53,543 nucleotides of DNA from a virus (IMGVR_UViG_3300042888_002422:1-53543), one strand, 5' to 3'; shown: positions 40,147-48,193, counted from the first letter of the stretch. The notes: generated by a model from the sequence alone, not told the origin. Program-made: numbers and translations.

Positions 40147-40844
40147 TGGATTGGAGTAAGTTTAAAACAAAATTTCATACTAGTTGGCATTCTAAAATAC
40201 AAAAATTTATAGAAAGCCCAGAATGTGATGAGATATTTGCTTTTCTTAATTCTAAAAAAAATGAAGGGGCTAAAATAGCTCCTTCATCTTTTTGTTTATT
40301 TAGGGCATTTAAAGATACAAGTCTTGATGAATTAAAACTTGTTATAATTGGGGAAAATCCTTATAATATATTTGTAGAGGATGCTCCTATTGATACAGGA
40401 ATATTATTTGGAGCTAATAATAGAATACAGCCAAATTTACAAGAATTTTATGCAGGAATTGAAAATGAACTATACAATGGATTAGATCTTAGTATTATTT
40501 ATGATTATGATCTTACGTATTTAACTTCTCAGGGTGTTCTTATGATACCAAGTAGTTTTACTATTGAAAGAGATGCTGAAAAAGGTCATAATAAAATATG
40601 GAAACCTTTTATGGAATATATATTAAAAGAAATAATAGCAGACACTGGTGTACCAATATTATTTTTAGGAAGAAGTAAACAATATATGCCAGCAATGGAA
40701 CAATCAAATTATTGTTATTCTCTTCCTATGCCAGTATTCGGTAATATATGGAATACAGAAGGAACTATTAAAGCTATCAATTATGATATTTGGAGTACAA
40801 ATGAAGAAGTCATTTATTGGAGAGAAATAGAATTACCATTTTAA
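40146..40844 (+). CDS. Uracil-DNA-glycosylase-fold protein with altered catalytic motifs
   Basis: A 232-residue protein aligning by eye to family 1 UDG: LKLVIIGENPYN (about 64-74) against GQDPYH; PNLQEFYAGIENEL against PSLxNxYKELE; YLTSQGVLMIPSSFTIE against QGVLLLNxxLTV; VPILFLGRSKQYMP against VVFLLWGxxAQ. The catalytic Asp of GQDPYH is Asn here, the substrate-binding Asn of LLLN is Pro, and HPSPL is replaced by YSLPMPVFG. It is probably not a normal glycosylase. It may serve as a replication accessory, as the poxvirus D4 UDG does for its polymerase. Confidence 0.75.
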   Translation: MDWSKFKTKFHTSWHSKIQKFIESPECDEIFAFLNSKKNEGAKIAPSSFCLFRAFKDTSLDELKLVIIGENPYNIFVEDAPIDTGILFGANNRIQPNLQEFYAGIENELYNGLDLSIIYDYDLTYLTSQGVLMIPSSFTIERDAEKGHNKIWKPFMEYILKEIIADTGVPILFLGRSKQYMPAMEQSNYCYSLPMPVFGNIWNTEGTIKAINYDIWSTNEEVIYWREIELPF

Positions 40845-40855
40845 TAAAAACAAAT

Positions 40856-41908
40856 ATGAAAACAATATATAAAAAAGACAGTAAAGGAAATACTAGATAT
40901 TTAACTATTTCTACTGAAGACAATTTAATAATACAAGAATCAGGTATAGTAGGGACTATTAACCCTATATATAATAAAAGTGCTTGTGAGGCCAAAAATG
41001 TTGGAAGAGCTAATAGCACTACACCAGAAGAACAAGCTGTTTTAGAGGCTAATTCTAAAATTACAGAAAAGATGAGATTGGGGTATTTTACTTCTATTGA
41101 AGAAGCTCAAGAAAAAGGAGGCAAAGATTTTTTGTTACCTATGTTAGCTAAAGACTATAAAAAAGAATTTAAAAAAGTAACTTATCCATGTTATGTTCAA
41201 CCTAAATTAGATGGTATGAGATCATTAGCTACTGAAGAAGATGGTTTTATGTCAAGAACAGGAAAAGCTATTGATACTATTAATCATATAGTATTAAATG
41301 ATCTTGAAAATTCTGTTTTAGATGGTGAATTATATGCTCATGGAATTTCATTCCAAGAAAATATGAAACTTCTTAAAAAGTATAGAAAAGAAGAAACAGA
41401 ACAAGTTAAGTATCATGTTTATGATGTTGTTATGGATGCTCCTTTTTCTGAAAGACATAATTATTTATTTTCTTTAGCTATAGAAAATCAAAATATTAAA
41501 TTAGTACCTACGTATTTAGTCAATAATGAAGAAGAAATGAAAGAGTATCATGCTCAATTTGTATCTCAAGGGTATGAGGGCACTATGATAAGACACTCTG
41601 ATGAAGGGTATTCTGTAAACAAGAGAAGTTCTCAATTACTTAAATACAAAGACTTTATTGATGAAGTTTATACAGTTAATGAAATATGGCCTTCTGAAGC
41701 TAGACCTGATCAAGGTATAGTTGAATGTGTAACTTCTGAAGGTATTACTTTTACTTGTGGTATGAAATTTAGTCATGCTGATAGAGAAGAAATTTTAATT
41801 AATAAAGAAAACTATATTGGTAAAATGGCAGAAATTAGATTTTTTGAATATACAGATGGAGGATTGCCGAGATTTCCCATTTGTCATGGTTTCCGTTTAG
41901 ATGCCTAA
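40856..41908 (+). CDS. ATP-dependent DNA ligase
   Basis: A 350-residue protein from ATG 40856 (MKTIYKKDSKGNTRYLTIST); an upstream in-frame ATG overlaps the UDG-like gene. Adenylation motif I KLDGMRS with active Lys at about 117; motif III-like SVLDGELYAHG; motif IV GYEGTMIR; motif V LLKYKDF. The C-terminal OB domain ends FPICHGFRLDA. An N-terminal WGR-like stretch (residues 1-70) precedes it. A second, diverged copy of the last ten codons lies after the LAGLIDADG gene downstream. Confidence 0.93.
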   Translation: MKTIYKKDSKGNTRYLTISTEDNLIIQESGIVGTINPIYNKSACEAKNVGRANSTTPEEQAVLEANSKITEKMRLGYFTSIEEAQEKGGKDFLLPMLAKDYKKEFKKVTYPCYVQPKLDGMRSLATEEDGFMSRTGKAIDTINHIVLNDLENSVLDGELYAHGISFQENMKLLKKYRKEETEQVKYHVYDVVMDAPFSERHNYLFSLAIENQNIKLVPTYLVNNEEEMKEYHAQFVSQGYEGTMIRHSDEGYSVNKRSSQLLKYKDFIDEVYTVNEIWPSEARPDQGIVECVTSEGITFTCGMKFSHADREEILINKENYIGKMAEIRFFEYTDGGLPRFPICHGFRLDA

Positions 41909-41956
41909 ACTAAAAATTTTATTTACTGAAAGGTTTGGTATATTAAAAATTCCTAC

Positions 41957-41964
41957 TATCTTTG
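41957..41964 (+). promoter_or_regulatory. -7 element before the LAGLIDADG gene
   Basis: TATCTTTG, exact TAnnTTTG match, 17 bases before the ATG and directly after the ligase gene. It suggests that the homing endonuclease carries its own promoter. Confidence 0.6.
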
Positions 41965-41980
41965 TATTAAAATTAATATT

Positions 41981-42721
41981 ATGATACAATATTTAGCAGG
42001 AATTTTTGATTCAGAGGGGTATGTAAGAATAAGAAAAGTAAATAATTTTTACACTGTAGAAGCTAAAATCTACATTACTTCATTAGAAGTAATAAGTAAA
42101 TTTGCAGAGATTTATGGAGTAGAAATAAAATCTGAAGATAGGGGTAAACATAAAAAATTAGCTTATTATGTTGCTTTTGGTAAAGGACAATTACTGGGTA
42201 CTTCTTTTATTGAAGATATTTTACCTTTTCTTAATGAAAAAAGACTCCAATTACAAGAAGTTAAAAATCTTCTTTCAGGACAAGATAAAGAAGAATGTTA
42301 TCAAAGATACCTTTTAACTAAAAAAGAGTTTACTCATCCTATACAGAATGAATTATCTTTTGAGTATTTAGCAGGTATTATTGATGGAGATGGTTGGGTA
42401 AGTATGCACAATGCAGGAAAAGGAAAGTCTTTTTACAATAAATACTCAGTAGGATTACAACAAAGATATAAACCTTTAATTGACTATATGAATAGATTTA
42501 AAGGAAGCCAAACCCACACTTGTAAAGTATATGACTACCAATCTCATGTACAAACCTATTCTTGGCAAAATACTACAGCATCTATATTACCTTTTTTAAA
42601 AAGTATAGAGCCTTTTTTAATAGAGAAAAAAGAAAAGTGTGAAACATTAATTAAATACATTGAAAAGTATGAAGAATTTAGGCAGTACTCAAAAGAAGTA
42701 CTTACTTGGTGGAAAGAGTAA
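41981..42721 (+). CDS. LAGLIDADG homing endonuclease (two-motif monomer)
   Basis: A 246-residue protein with two LAGLIDADG helices, LAGIFDSEGYV (5-15) and LAGIIDGDGWV (about 130-140); the penultimate acidic residues (Glu13, Asp138) are the metal ligands. Two motifs in one chain make a pseudo-symmetric monomer that cuts a 20-22 bp site. It lies between the complete ligase gene and a remnant of the ligase 3' end, with its own promoter-like motif. No group I core is seen around it. Confidence 0.95.
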   Translation: MIQYLAGIFDSEGYVRIRKVNNFYTVEAKIYITSLEVISKFAEIYGVEIKSEDRGKHKKLAYYVAFGKGQLLGTSFIEDILPFLNEKRLQLQEVKNLLSGQDKEECYQRYLLTKKEFTHPIQNELSFEYLAGIIDGDGWVSMHNAGKGKSFYNKYSVGLQQRYKPLIDYMNRFKGSQTHTCKVYDYQSHVQTYSWQNTTASILPFLKSIEPFLIEKKEKCETLIKYIEKYEEFRQYSKEVLTWWKE

Positions 42722-42755
42722 TCCTGTATGTGTAGGATTTAGACTTGATAAATAA
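42720..42755 (+). pseudogene. Remnant of the DNA ligase 3' end
   Basis: Read in frame: NPVCVGFRLDK then TAA. It matches the true ligase end FPICHGFRLDA. It starts in the stop codon of the LAGLIDADG gene. The simplest reading is that the endonuclease unit inserted near the ligase 3' end and supplied a replacement C-terminus, leaving the original end downstream. Confidence 0.75.
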
Positions 42756-42784
42756 AGTTTTAAAATTATTATAATTAAATTTCT

Positions 42785-42792
42785 TATATTTG
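42785..42792 (+). promoter_or_regulatory. -7 element before the HNH gene
   Basis: TATATTTG, exact TAnnTTTG match, 18 bases before the ATG at 42811. It overlaps an upstream TTG that might otherwise be taken as a start. Confidence 0.6.
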
Positions 42793-42810
42793 GGGCTAAT
42801 TAATAATATT

Positions 42811-43200
42811 ATGGCAAAAAGAGTATTAGTCCCAAAAATAAGAAATGCAGGAACATTAAGTGAAAGTGCATTCTGGTCTTTTATTAGAAGTTCTTTAAGA
42901 AGAAGAACAATGGTGTGGTTACCTATAAGGCAATGTAAGTTAAATGCTAAAAGACCTTATAAAGGAATTAACAAACGTCAAAAGTTTGAATACAAATGCA
43001 ATATTTGTAAATTGTATTTTCCTGAAAAAGAAGTTAGTGTAGATCATATAAAACCTGTAGGAACATTAACATGTGCGGCAGATTTACCTTTATTTGTAGA
43101 AAATCTTTTTTGCGAAGAACACAATTTACAATGTATTTGTAGTAAATGCCATGATGCAAAAACATTAAAAGAAAAACAAACTAAAAAGAAAACATTATGA
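42811..43200 (+). CDS. HNH endonuclease
   Basis: A 129-residue protein starting MAKRVLVPKIRNAGTLSESA. CNICKLYFPEKEVSVDHIKP holds the first CxxC and the DH of the HNH motif; CEEHNLQCICSKCHDAKTLK completes it with CxxC, N and H. Basic N-terminal half for DNA contact. It has its own promoter-like motif. It may be a freestanding homing nuclease or serve phage recombination. Confidence 0.88.
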   Translation: MAKRVLVPKIRNAGTLSESAFWSFIRSSLRRRTMVWLPIRQCKLNAKRPYKGINKRQKFEYKCNICKLYFPEKEVSVDHIKPVGTLTCAADLPLFVENLFCEEHNLQCICSKCHDAKTLKEKQTKKKTL

Positions 43201-43355
43201 TAAAAAATATTATAAGTAGAATTACAATGGTAAAAACATCTCAAGAAGGATTTTGGGATAGTATATCAAATAAAAAAATATATTATTGGCAAGATTGTTA
43301 TTTTAATATATACATGGCATGTTCAAGATGGGAATATAGAATTAAACTTAAATAA
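43197..43355 (+). CDS. Small hypothetical protein, 52 residues
   Basis: MIKNIISRITMVKTSQEGFW followed by a Tyr/Trp-rich segment (IYYWQDCYFNIYMACSRWEY). ATGA overlap with the HNH stop. Basic and aromatic; possibly nucleic-acid binding. Confidence 0.55.
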   Translation: MIKNIISRITMVKTSQEGFWDSISNKKIYYWQDCYFNIYMACSRWEYRIKLK

Positions 43356-43363
43356 ATTAAAAA

Positions 43364-43594
43364 GTGCAAAACTTAATAACGATTAATAAAGAACCTTCAT
43401 TTACTGAAATTTGGAGAGAAGGAGCAATTACACATGATGGAATAGAACATAAATTTTGGCTTATACATCCACAAGGTGTAGATCCTAATGGTTATGAATA
43501 TGAAGTTGATGTAAGATGGTTTTTTCAAAGAGTACCAAAAGAAGTAAGAGCTATGGCTCCACAAATTATAGAAGCATTTAAACAAACATTATGA
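43364..43594 (+). CDS. Hypothetical protein, 76 residues, GTG start
   Basis: GTG at 43364 opens MQNLITINKEPSFTEIWREG; no closer ATG precedes the conserved-looking part. It contains HDGIEHKFWLIHPQGVDPNG and VRWFFQRVPKEVRAMAPQII. I recall this as a small family of Bacteroidota phages without known function. Overlaps the next start by four bases. Confidence 0.65.
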   Translation: MQNLITINKEPSFTEIWREGAITHDGIEHKFWLIHPQGVDPNGYEYEVDVRWFFQRVPKEVRAMAPQIIEAFKQTL

Positions 43595-43758
43595 AAACAT
43601 GGATATGGGAAAATGAACAACTCTTTAGTATAAACAGAGAGTTGCAAAGACTAATAGATGATAAGATAGTTAAAACTGTTGTATCAATGTCATTAGTAGC
43701 TACAGAAGATCCAAGAGGATCATTGTCATTATATAGTGCAATATTAATTTATAAGTAA
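43591..43758 (+). CDS. Small hypothetical protein, 55 residues
   Basis: MKTWIWENEQLFSINRELQR and 35 more residues, strand-helix-strand layout; ends SLYSAILIYK. ATGA overlap upstream, one-base gap downstream. Confidence 0.6.
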   Translation: MKTWIWENEQLFSINRELQRLIDDKIVKTVVSMSLVATEDPRGSLSLYSAILIYK

Positions 43759-43759
43759 T

Positions 43760-43981
43760 ATGAAAACAATAATTCACGTAAATCAACATGTGATAAAAGC
43801 CAATAGAAAAAATGGTGTAAAAAATCCTGTTCTTACAGTTAAAAATTACAAAGAAAATAAATATGCTCATGAAGTTGATATAAAAGGTCCTAGTAAGGTG
43901 GTATATAGTCCAGACAAACCATTAAGTTGTGGAGCACATGTTTGGATTGAGACATACGACGGAGTAACAATAATTAAATAA
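43760..43981 (+). CDS. Hypothetical protein, 73 residues
   Basis: MKTIIHVNQHVIKANRKNGV... with VLTVKNYKENKYAHEVDIKG and YSPDKPLSCGAHVWIET. The pattern INQHVIRxNxKxG...P.LTVK...YxHEV.I.GPS.VVY.P.KPL.CGA.VWIET is a family I have seen across many phages, often near the exonuclease. Function unknown. Confidence 0.75.
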   Translation: MKTIIHVNQHVIKANRKNGVKNPVLTVKNYKENKYAHEVDIKGPSKVVYSPDKPLSCGAHVWIETYDGVTIIK

Positions 43982-43984
43982 ATT

Positions 43985-44815
43985 ATGATAACAGGTGTAA
44001 AAAAAGAATTACCAATTGATGATATAAGAGTTGTTAAGAATGCTCCAAAAAAATATGATGATACAGAAAGAGTATTATTAATAGATGCTGATAGTATAAT
44101 GTATACAGCAACATATTTTCCAGAAGATTCATTAATTGATTTTCCTACAGAAGAGGAACAAATAGAAGAAGCTAAATACAGAACTAGAACCAAACTACAA
44201 GAAATACAAAATAATGTAGAAGAATGGTTCAATATTGTTCAGACCTATATATTTATAGGTGGAAAAAATAATTTTAGATATAAAATATTTCCAGAGTATA
44301 AAGCTAATAGAGCTACAGCTATTAAAAGTCCATATTTACCAATTGTAAGACAATATATGATAGATGAACTATTAGCTATTGAATCTCATGGAGGAGAAGC
44401 TGATGATTATATTATAGATGGTATACAAATAAGTGAAGGAAATTGCATTGTGAGCTCTATAGATAAAGATGTTTTATATCATGCAGCAAATGTACCTTTG
44501 TATGATTATAGAGGGCATACAAACACTCTAGGAGAGTTTAAATATATATCTACTAAAGAAAGTAGACTTGCCAGAGCTACACAAGTTGTAACAGGGGATT
44601 CTACTGATGGTATTCCAGGAGCAAAAGGTGTTGGAAAAGCTTGGTGTGATAAAAATATGCATATTGATATGACAGATTATCAATTTATAAAAGCAATTTA
44701 TCAAGCTTATTTAAAAGCTACAAAAAATGATGTTATAGAAGCCAAAAGACAAATAAGACTTTATTATAAAGTTTTAAAATTACACACACTAGAGGAGATG
44801 AAAAAATTAATATAA
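43985..44815 (+). CDS. 5'-3' exonuclease / flap endonuclease
   Basis: A 276-residue protein of the PIN-like FEN fold: LLIDADSIMYTA (about 32-43) with the first Asp ligands, FRYKIFPEYKANR (about 99-111), HGGEADDYIIDG with the acidic cluster (about 138), SSIDKDVLYH (about 158) and the helix-hairpin-helix region GDSTDGIPGAKGVGKA (about 206-221). It supplies the nuclease missing from PolA, removing RNA primers and flaps. Confidence 0.93.
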   Translation: MITGVKKELPIDDIRVVKNAPKKYDDTERVLLIDADSIMYTATYFPEDSLIDFPTEEEQIEEAKYRTRTKLQEIQNNVEEWFNIVQTYIFIGGKNNFRYKIFPEYKANRATAIKSPYLPIVRQYMIDELLAIESHGGEADDYIIDGIQISEGNCIVSSIDKDVLYHAANVPLYDYRGHTNTLGEFKYISTKESRLARATQVVTGDSTDGIPGAKGVGKAWCDKNMHIDMTDYQFIKAIYQAYLKATKNDVIEAKRQIRLYYKVLKLHTLEEMKKLI

Positions 44816-44816
44816 T

Positions 44817-45368
44817 ATGGAAATAAAAAAAACTATAACAAGTATTTTTATGGTTCCTACATTACAAATACCTAAAAATTGTTTAAAAGATAATGGATTT
44901 ATTAATGCTTATAGCAATGATAGCACTAAAGAAGAACAATATAAAGATTGTATTTATATTCTTTTTAAACCACCTAATTTAGATAAATTTAGAGAATTTT
45001 TAGAATCTGAGTATGAAAGAACTACAAATATAATAGAAGATTATGACTATGAAAAAGGTTATGTAGTAGTAGTTTATAAATTAAATGAAAAGTTTAAAAA
45101 AGATTTTGAATTAATTAAACGAGGTAAATACTCTAAAACATCTATTGAATATCAAAATATATTTCCTAAAGTTGTTAAAATTTTAAATAATGGTTTACAT
45201 AAAGATGAACTATCTCTTCAAATTAGAATATTTAAAAAGACAACAGATCTTGTAGAATTCTGGGAAGATAAATTAGGTGTAAGTTTTGATGAAGAACAAG
45301 AAGTTTGGGAAGGATTTGAGCCTGATAAAGAAATATTAATTTTAGAAAAAATAAAAGAATATGAATAA
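44817..45368 (+). CDS. Conserved phage protein of unknown function, 183 residues
   Basis: Begins MEIKKTITSIFMVPTLQIPK. VPTLQIPKNCLKDNGFINAY followed by DCIYILFKPPNLDKFREFLE is a pattern I recall in many phages of diverse hosts, always unnamed. It follows the exonuclease by one base. Alpha/beta, acidic. It may be a replisome accessory. Confidence 0.75.
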   Translation: MEIKKTITSIFMVPTLQIPKNCLKDNGFINAYSNDSTKEEQYKDCIYILFKPPNLDKFREFLESEYERTTNIIEDYDYEKGYVVVVYKLNEKFKKDFELIKRGKYSKTSIEYQNIFPKVVKILNNGLHKDELSLQIRIFKKTTDLVEFWEDKLGVSFDEEQEVWEGFEPDKEILILEKIKEYE

Positions 45369-45579
45369 TCAAGAAATATTAAATAACTTAATAAAACAAT
45401 TTGGCCTAAGCCAAAATATGGTTCAATTTTGTAAAATAGCTTTTACAATGTATGATATAAAATATACAGCAGCTAAAACAGAAAGTACAAAAAATGAATA
45501 TGAATATGATCGTAACTGGTGGCTTGATGCTGCGCAACAATTAACAAATAACAATGAAATCAATAGACTTATTAAATAA
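45361..45579 (+). CDS. Hypothetical protein, 72 residues
   Basis: Begins MNNQEILNNLIKQFGLSQNM. Helical, ends RNWWLDAAQQLTNNNEINRL. Overlaps neighbours by 8 and 26 bases. Unknown. Confidence 0.65.
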   Translation: MNNQEILNNLIKQFGLSQNMVQFCKIAFTMYDIKYTAAKTESTKNEYEYDRNWWLDAAQQLTNNNEINRLIK

Positions 45580-45952
45580 ATACTCTTTAGCAACAAAAGT
45601 TATTAAAGACTGGTATATGAAAGAAATGTTAAAATCTTTAAAAGACAATGACATTCCAGAAGATTTTAAACAATCTTTGTTAAAAGAAGGTGTAAGTAAT
45701 GAAAGACTTGCAGAAGTAATAGATATTCAACCTAGAAATCTGTTTGATATATTTGATGAATGTAATTTATCTATAAATATTATAAGAACTCCTAATAGCA
45801 AAGAAGAATGGGAATGGGAGATAATGCAAGCATCTGCTGAAAATTTTGTTTGTAAATCTAGAAAAGAAGCAGAAACACATGCTGTAGAAGCTGCATTTGA
45901 AATTTTAGAGAGTAAATTAACACCAATTGATTTACCAAAATTAGAAGAATAA
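45554..45952 (+). CDS. Bacteroidota-phage conserved protein, 132 residues
   Basis: Begins MKSIDLLNKYSLATKVIKDW. Contains IQPRNLFDIFDECNLSINII, then WEWEIMQASAENFVCKSRKE and AETHAVEAAFEILE. The NPRxLFDxFD...RKEAExxAxExAFExLE order is a family I recall in Bacteroidota phages; the C-terminal half resembles a small alpha-beta-beta-alpha unit. Function unknown. Confidence 0.7.
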   Translation: MKSIDLLNKYSLATKVIKDWYMKEMLKSLKDNDIPEDFKQSLLKEGVSNERLAEVIDIQPRNLFDIFDECNLSINIIRTPNSKEEWEWEIMQASAENFVCKSRKEAETHAVEAAFEILESKLTPIDLPKLEE

Positions 45953-45976
45953 TTAGGAATAATCAGGGAAATAAAT

Positions 45977-45984
45977 TATATTTG
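45977..45984 (+). promoter_or_regulatory. -7 element upstream of 46011
   Basis: TATATTTG, exact TAnnTTTG match, 27 bases before the next ATG, in a 58-base gap. Confidence 0.6.
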
Positions 45985-46010
45985 TTTCCCTAAATTTAAA
46001 AAATATAAAA

Positions 46011-46349
46011 ATGACAACAACAAAAGAATTTAATACAGAATATGCAAATTATATAGAAACAGGTTTTGATGGGATGGAAATTGGTGTGCCTTCAGTGATA
46101 CATTATATAAATACAGTGTTTAAAGACCTTGTTAAAATTCCAGGATTTAAATATTCACAAATTAAAACTAAATTTGGTTTACCTAGAGTTTATACTAATT
46201 TAGATGAATTACTTCCATTTGTAGGAAGAATTATTAATAATGAGTTAGAAGAAAAAATTAGTCTTTTATTAAAAGTAGAATTTGAAGTGGAACAAAGATT
46301 ATTAAGTTTAAATATAGACAAAAATGGAAAACCTCTTCAATCTCTTTAA
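46011..46349 (+). CDS. Bacteroidota-phage conserved protein, 112 residues
   Basis: Begins MTTTKEFNTEYANYIETGFD. ETGFDGMEIGVPSVIHYINT is close to a widespread small family in Bacteroidota phages (GFxGLxIxxPxVxxYLDxxF). The C-terminal helix is coiled-coil-like. First gene after a promoter motif. Function unknown. Confidence 0.75.
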   Translation: MTTTKEFNTEYANYIETGFDGMEIGVPSVIHYINTVFKDLVKIPGFKYSQIKTKFGLPRVYTNLDELLPFVGRIINNELEEKISLLLKVEFEVEQRLLSLNIDKNGKPLQSL

Positions 46350-46554
46350 AGGATTATTAATAACATTTCCTACTTATAAAGGAATAGTGTGTGGGTATGA
46401 TGAAAGTAGATTTATTCTTGCTGTAGAAACTAAAGATGATAAAAAGTTTTTTAGAAAATTACAATATGATGTTATACTTCCTGAATATAAAGATTCTAAG
46501 TATAGATATATATTTATCAATGAAAGTGATATATTAAAACAACATTCACTATGA
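46324..46554 (+). CDS. Hypothetical protein, 76 residues
   Basis: Begins MENLFNLFKGLLITFPTYKG. Beta-rich (GIVCGYDESRFILAVETKDD), resembling a small barrel. Overlaps the upstream gene by 26 bases and the next by four. Confidence 0.65.
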   Translation: MENLFNLFKGLLITFPTYKGIVCGYDESRFILAVETKDDKKFFRKLQYDVILPEYKDSKYRYIFINESDILKQHSL

Positions 46555-46844
46555 CATTAAAAGAAATATCTATTAAATATAATATACAAACTGATACATT
46601 AATAAGAAGAGCAGGTAGATTAAAATTTATACGTGTAAATGGAAAATACACAGAAGAACAAGTTAAATTAATTAGTCATCCGGTTAATCTATCTTTAAAG
46701 ACTATATTACTGATATATGAATTTAAAGAAAGGTATCCATCACTATCTCCAGTAATGATAGCAGATATGTTTAATATAAATCAATTAAAAGTTGTAGATC
46801 TTTTTTTAAAAGATTTTATAATAGTACCATCTAAAATGAATTAA
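46551..46844 (+). CDS. Helix-turn-helix-like protein, 97 residues
   Basis: MTLKEISIKYNIQTDTLIRR looks like a helix-turn-helix (EISIKYNIQTDTLIRRAGRL), and a second candidate lies at SPVMIADMFNINQLKVVDLF. Possibly a small regulator with two DNA-binding units. Overlaps the upstream stop by four bases. Confidence 0.6.
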   Translation: MTLKEISIKYNIQTDTLIRRAGRLKFIRVNGKYTEEQVKLISHPVNLSLKTILLIYEFKERYPSLSPVMIADMFNINQLKVVDLFLKDFIIVPSKMN

Positions 46845-46862
46845 TTTTTGTACATTAGCATT

Positions 46863-47048
46863 ATGAAATTTACTAATATTATGAGTAACAAAGACTATAT
46901 AGAGCATGTAGATTACTATTTAGAAGATGGTAGAGTCTATTTTACGGAAAAATATCTCAAAGAAAGAGAAGGTTGTTGTGGACTAGAACATTGTAGACAT
47001 TGTCCATATACAAAAAAAATAAAAGATAATACAGAATTAAAAAAATAA
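46863..47048 (+). CDS. DUF5522-like Cys-rich protein
   Basis: A 61-residue protein from ATG 46863 (MKFTNIMSNKDYIEHVDYYL); an upstream TTG is less likely. The sequence YYLEDGRVYFTEKYLKEREG followed by CCGLEHCRHCPY is the DUF5522 signature of small bacterial proteins with a CCGxxCRHCPY metal-binding motif. Role unknown. An imperfect -7-like TAATTTTTG lies just upstream. Confidence 0.8.
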   Translation: MKFTNIMSNKDYIEHVDYYLEDGRVYFTEKYLKEREGCCGLEHCRHCPYTKKIKDNTELKK

Positions 47049-47081
47049 TTATTGTTTTTCTATTTTTAAATTGTGAATATG

Positions 47082-47115
47082 CCCTAAGAACTCACCCAAG
47101 TTCTTGGGGTTTTTC
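47082..47115 (+). terminator. Intrinsic terminator before recA
   Basis: CCCTAAGAACT-CACCCA-AGTTCTTGGGG (one G-T pair) followed by five T. Confidence 0.85.
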
Positions 47116-47164
47116 ATCTGTAAGAATTAAAAACATTTAACAACAACAATTAAAACAATTAACA

Positions 47165-48193
47165 ATGGCAAAAGTAAAAGTAGTAAAAGAAGGAATGGAT
47201 CTAGTACTTGAAGGACTAGAAAAGAAGTATGGTTTAGGTAGACTTGTACCAGAAGATTTAACAATCGTTAGTACAGGGAGTTTACAATTAAATCAAGCAA
47301 TGGGTGTTGGAGGAACAGCTGTAGGAAAGTTTATAGAACTTTTTGGAGGTGAATCAAGTGGTAAAACTACACTAACTTTACATCAAATGGCAGAATATCA
47401 AAAAGCTTTTCCTAATAAAAAAGTAGCTTTATTTGATTATGAGCATGCCTTTGATAAAAAGTATGCGAATGCATTAGGTGTTGATGTAAAAAATTTATTA
47501 ATATATCAACCAGAAACTCAAGAAGAAGGTTATGATATGATTTTAGCTTTAATAGAAAATGATATTATTTCATGCTGTGTAATTGATAGTCAATCTGCAG
47601 CAATGCCTAAAGCTATTTTACAAGGAGAAATGGGAGATGCAACTATTGGTTTACAAGCTAGAATCAATAGTAAGTTTTGTATGAAAGTAAAAGGTTTATT
47701 AGCTAATCATAATTGTACATTATTTGTAATCTCTCAAATGAGAGATGCAATTGGTTCTATGGGTGAACCTACTACAACTACAGGAGGAAAAGCTATTAAA
47801 TTTTACGCTGATGTAAGATGGAAAGTTTGGAAAATGAATGATAAAATTAATGAGCTTAATAAAACTACTGTAGATGTAATTAAAAATAAATTAGCATCAC
47901 CATTTGGCCAAGCTAAATTTGCTATACAATGGGGACATGGTATTGATAAACTTACAGAAATTATTGATTATGCTGTAGAATTTGATTTAATCAAAAAAGG
48001 AGGAGCTGGTTGGTTTACATTAGAAGATGGTAGTAAACTACAAGGTATGGATAAAATGAAAGATTATTTAGAAGAAAACTTTGAAATACTATTAGATATT
48101 GAAAAACAAGTATTAAGTAAATTAAATAACGAAGAATCTGATGTTGAAGAAGATACTATTCTAGTTATTGAAACAGACCTTTCTGAATTATGA
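47165..48193 (+). CDS. recA: RecA-family recombinase
   Basis: A 342-residue protein: Walker A GGESSGKTT (about 61-69), LFDYEHAFD (catalytic-region Glu, about 93-101), Walker B CCVIDSQSA (about 136-144), loop L1 EMGDATIGLQARINSKF and L2-region FVISQMRDAIGSMGEPTTTTGG. It promotes strand exchange for recombination-dependent replication and repair. The start follows a terminator and an AC-rich leader (ACAACAACAATTAAAAC). The acidic C-terminus resembles that of bacterial RecA. Overlaps the kinase gene by four bases. Confidence 0.93.
   Translation: MAKVKVVKEGMDLVLEGLEKKYGLGRLVPEDLTIVSTGSLQLNQAMGVGGTAVGKFIELFGGESSGKTTLTLHQMAEYQKAFPNKKVALFDYEHAFDKKYANALGVDVKNLLIYQPETQEEGYDMILALIENDIISCCVIDSQSAAMPKAILQGEMGDATIGLQARINSKFCMKVKGLLANHNCTLFVISQMRDAIGSMGEPTTTTGGKAIKFYADVRWKVWKMNDKINELNKTTVDVIKNKLASPFGQAKFAIQWGHGIDKLTEIIDYAVEFDLIKKGGAGWFTLEDGSKLQGMDKMKDYLEENFEILLDIEKQVLSKLNNEESDVEEDTILVIETDLSEL

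Noticed and set aside
41981-42755. A group I intron or intein in the ligase gene
   Set aside because: The upstream ligase frame ends naturally with a complete C-terminus, no group I core or intein splice motifs are seen, and the downstream remnant is only about 11 codons.
46846-46854. TAATTTTTG as a -7 element for the DUF5522 gene
   Set aside because: It has one base too many against TAnnTTTG and lies only nine bases from the start; kept as a weak note in that gene's entry.
47061-47068. TATTTTTA as the recA promoter
   Set aside because: A transcript from it would run at once into the terminator at 47082, so the real recA start signal is probably downstream or absent from this motif type.
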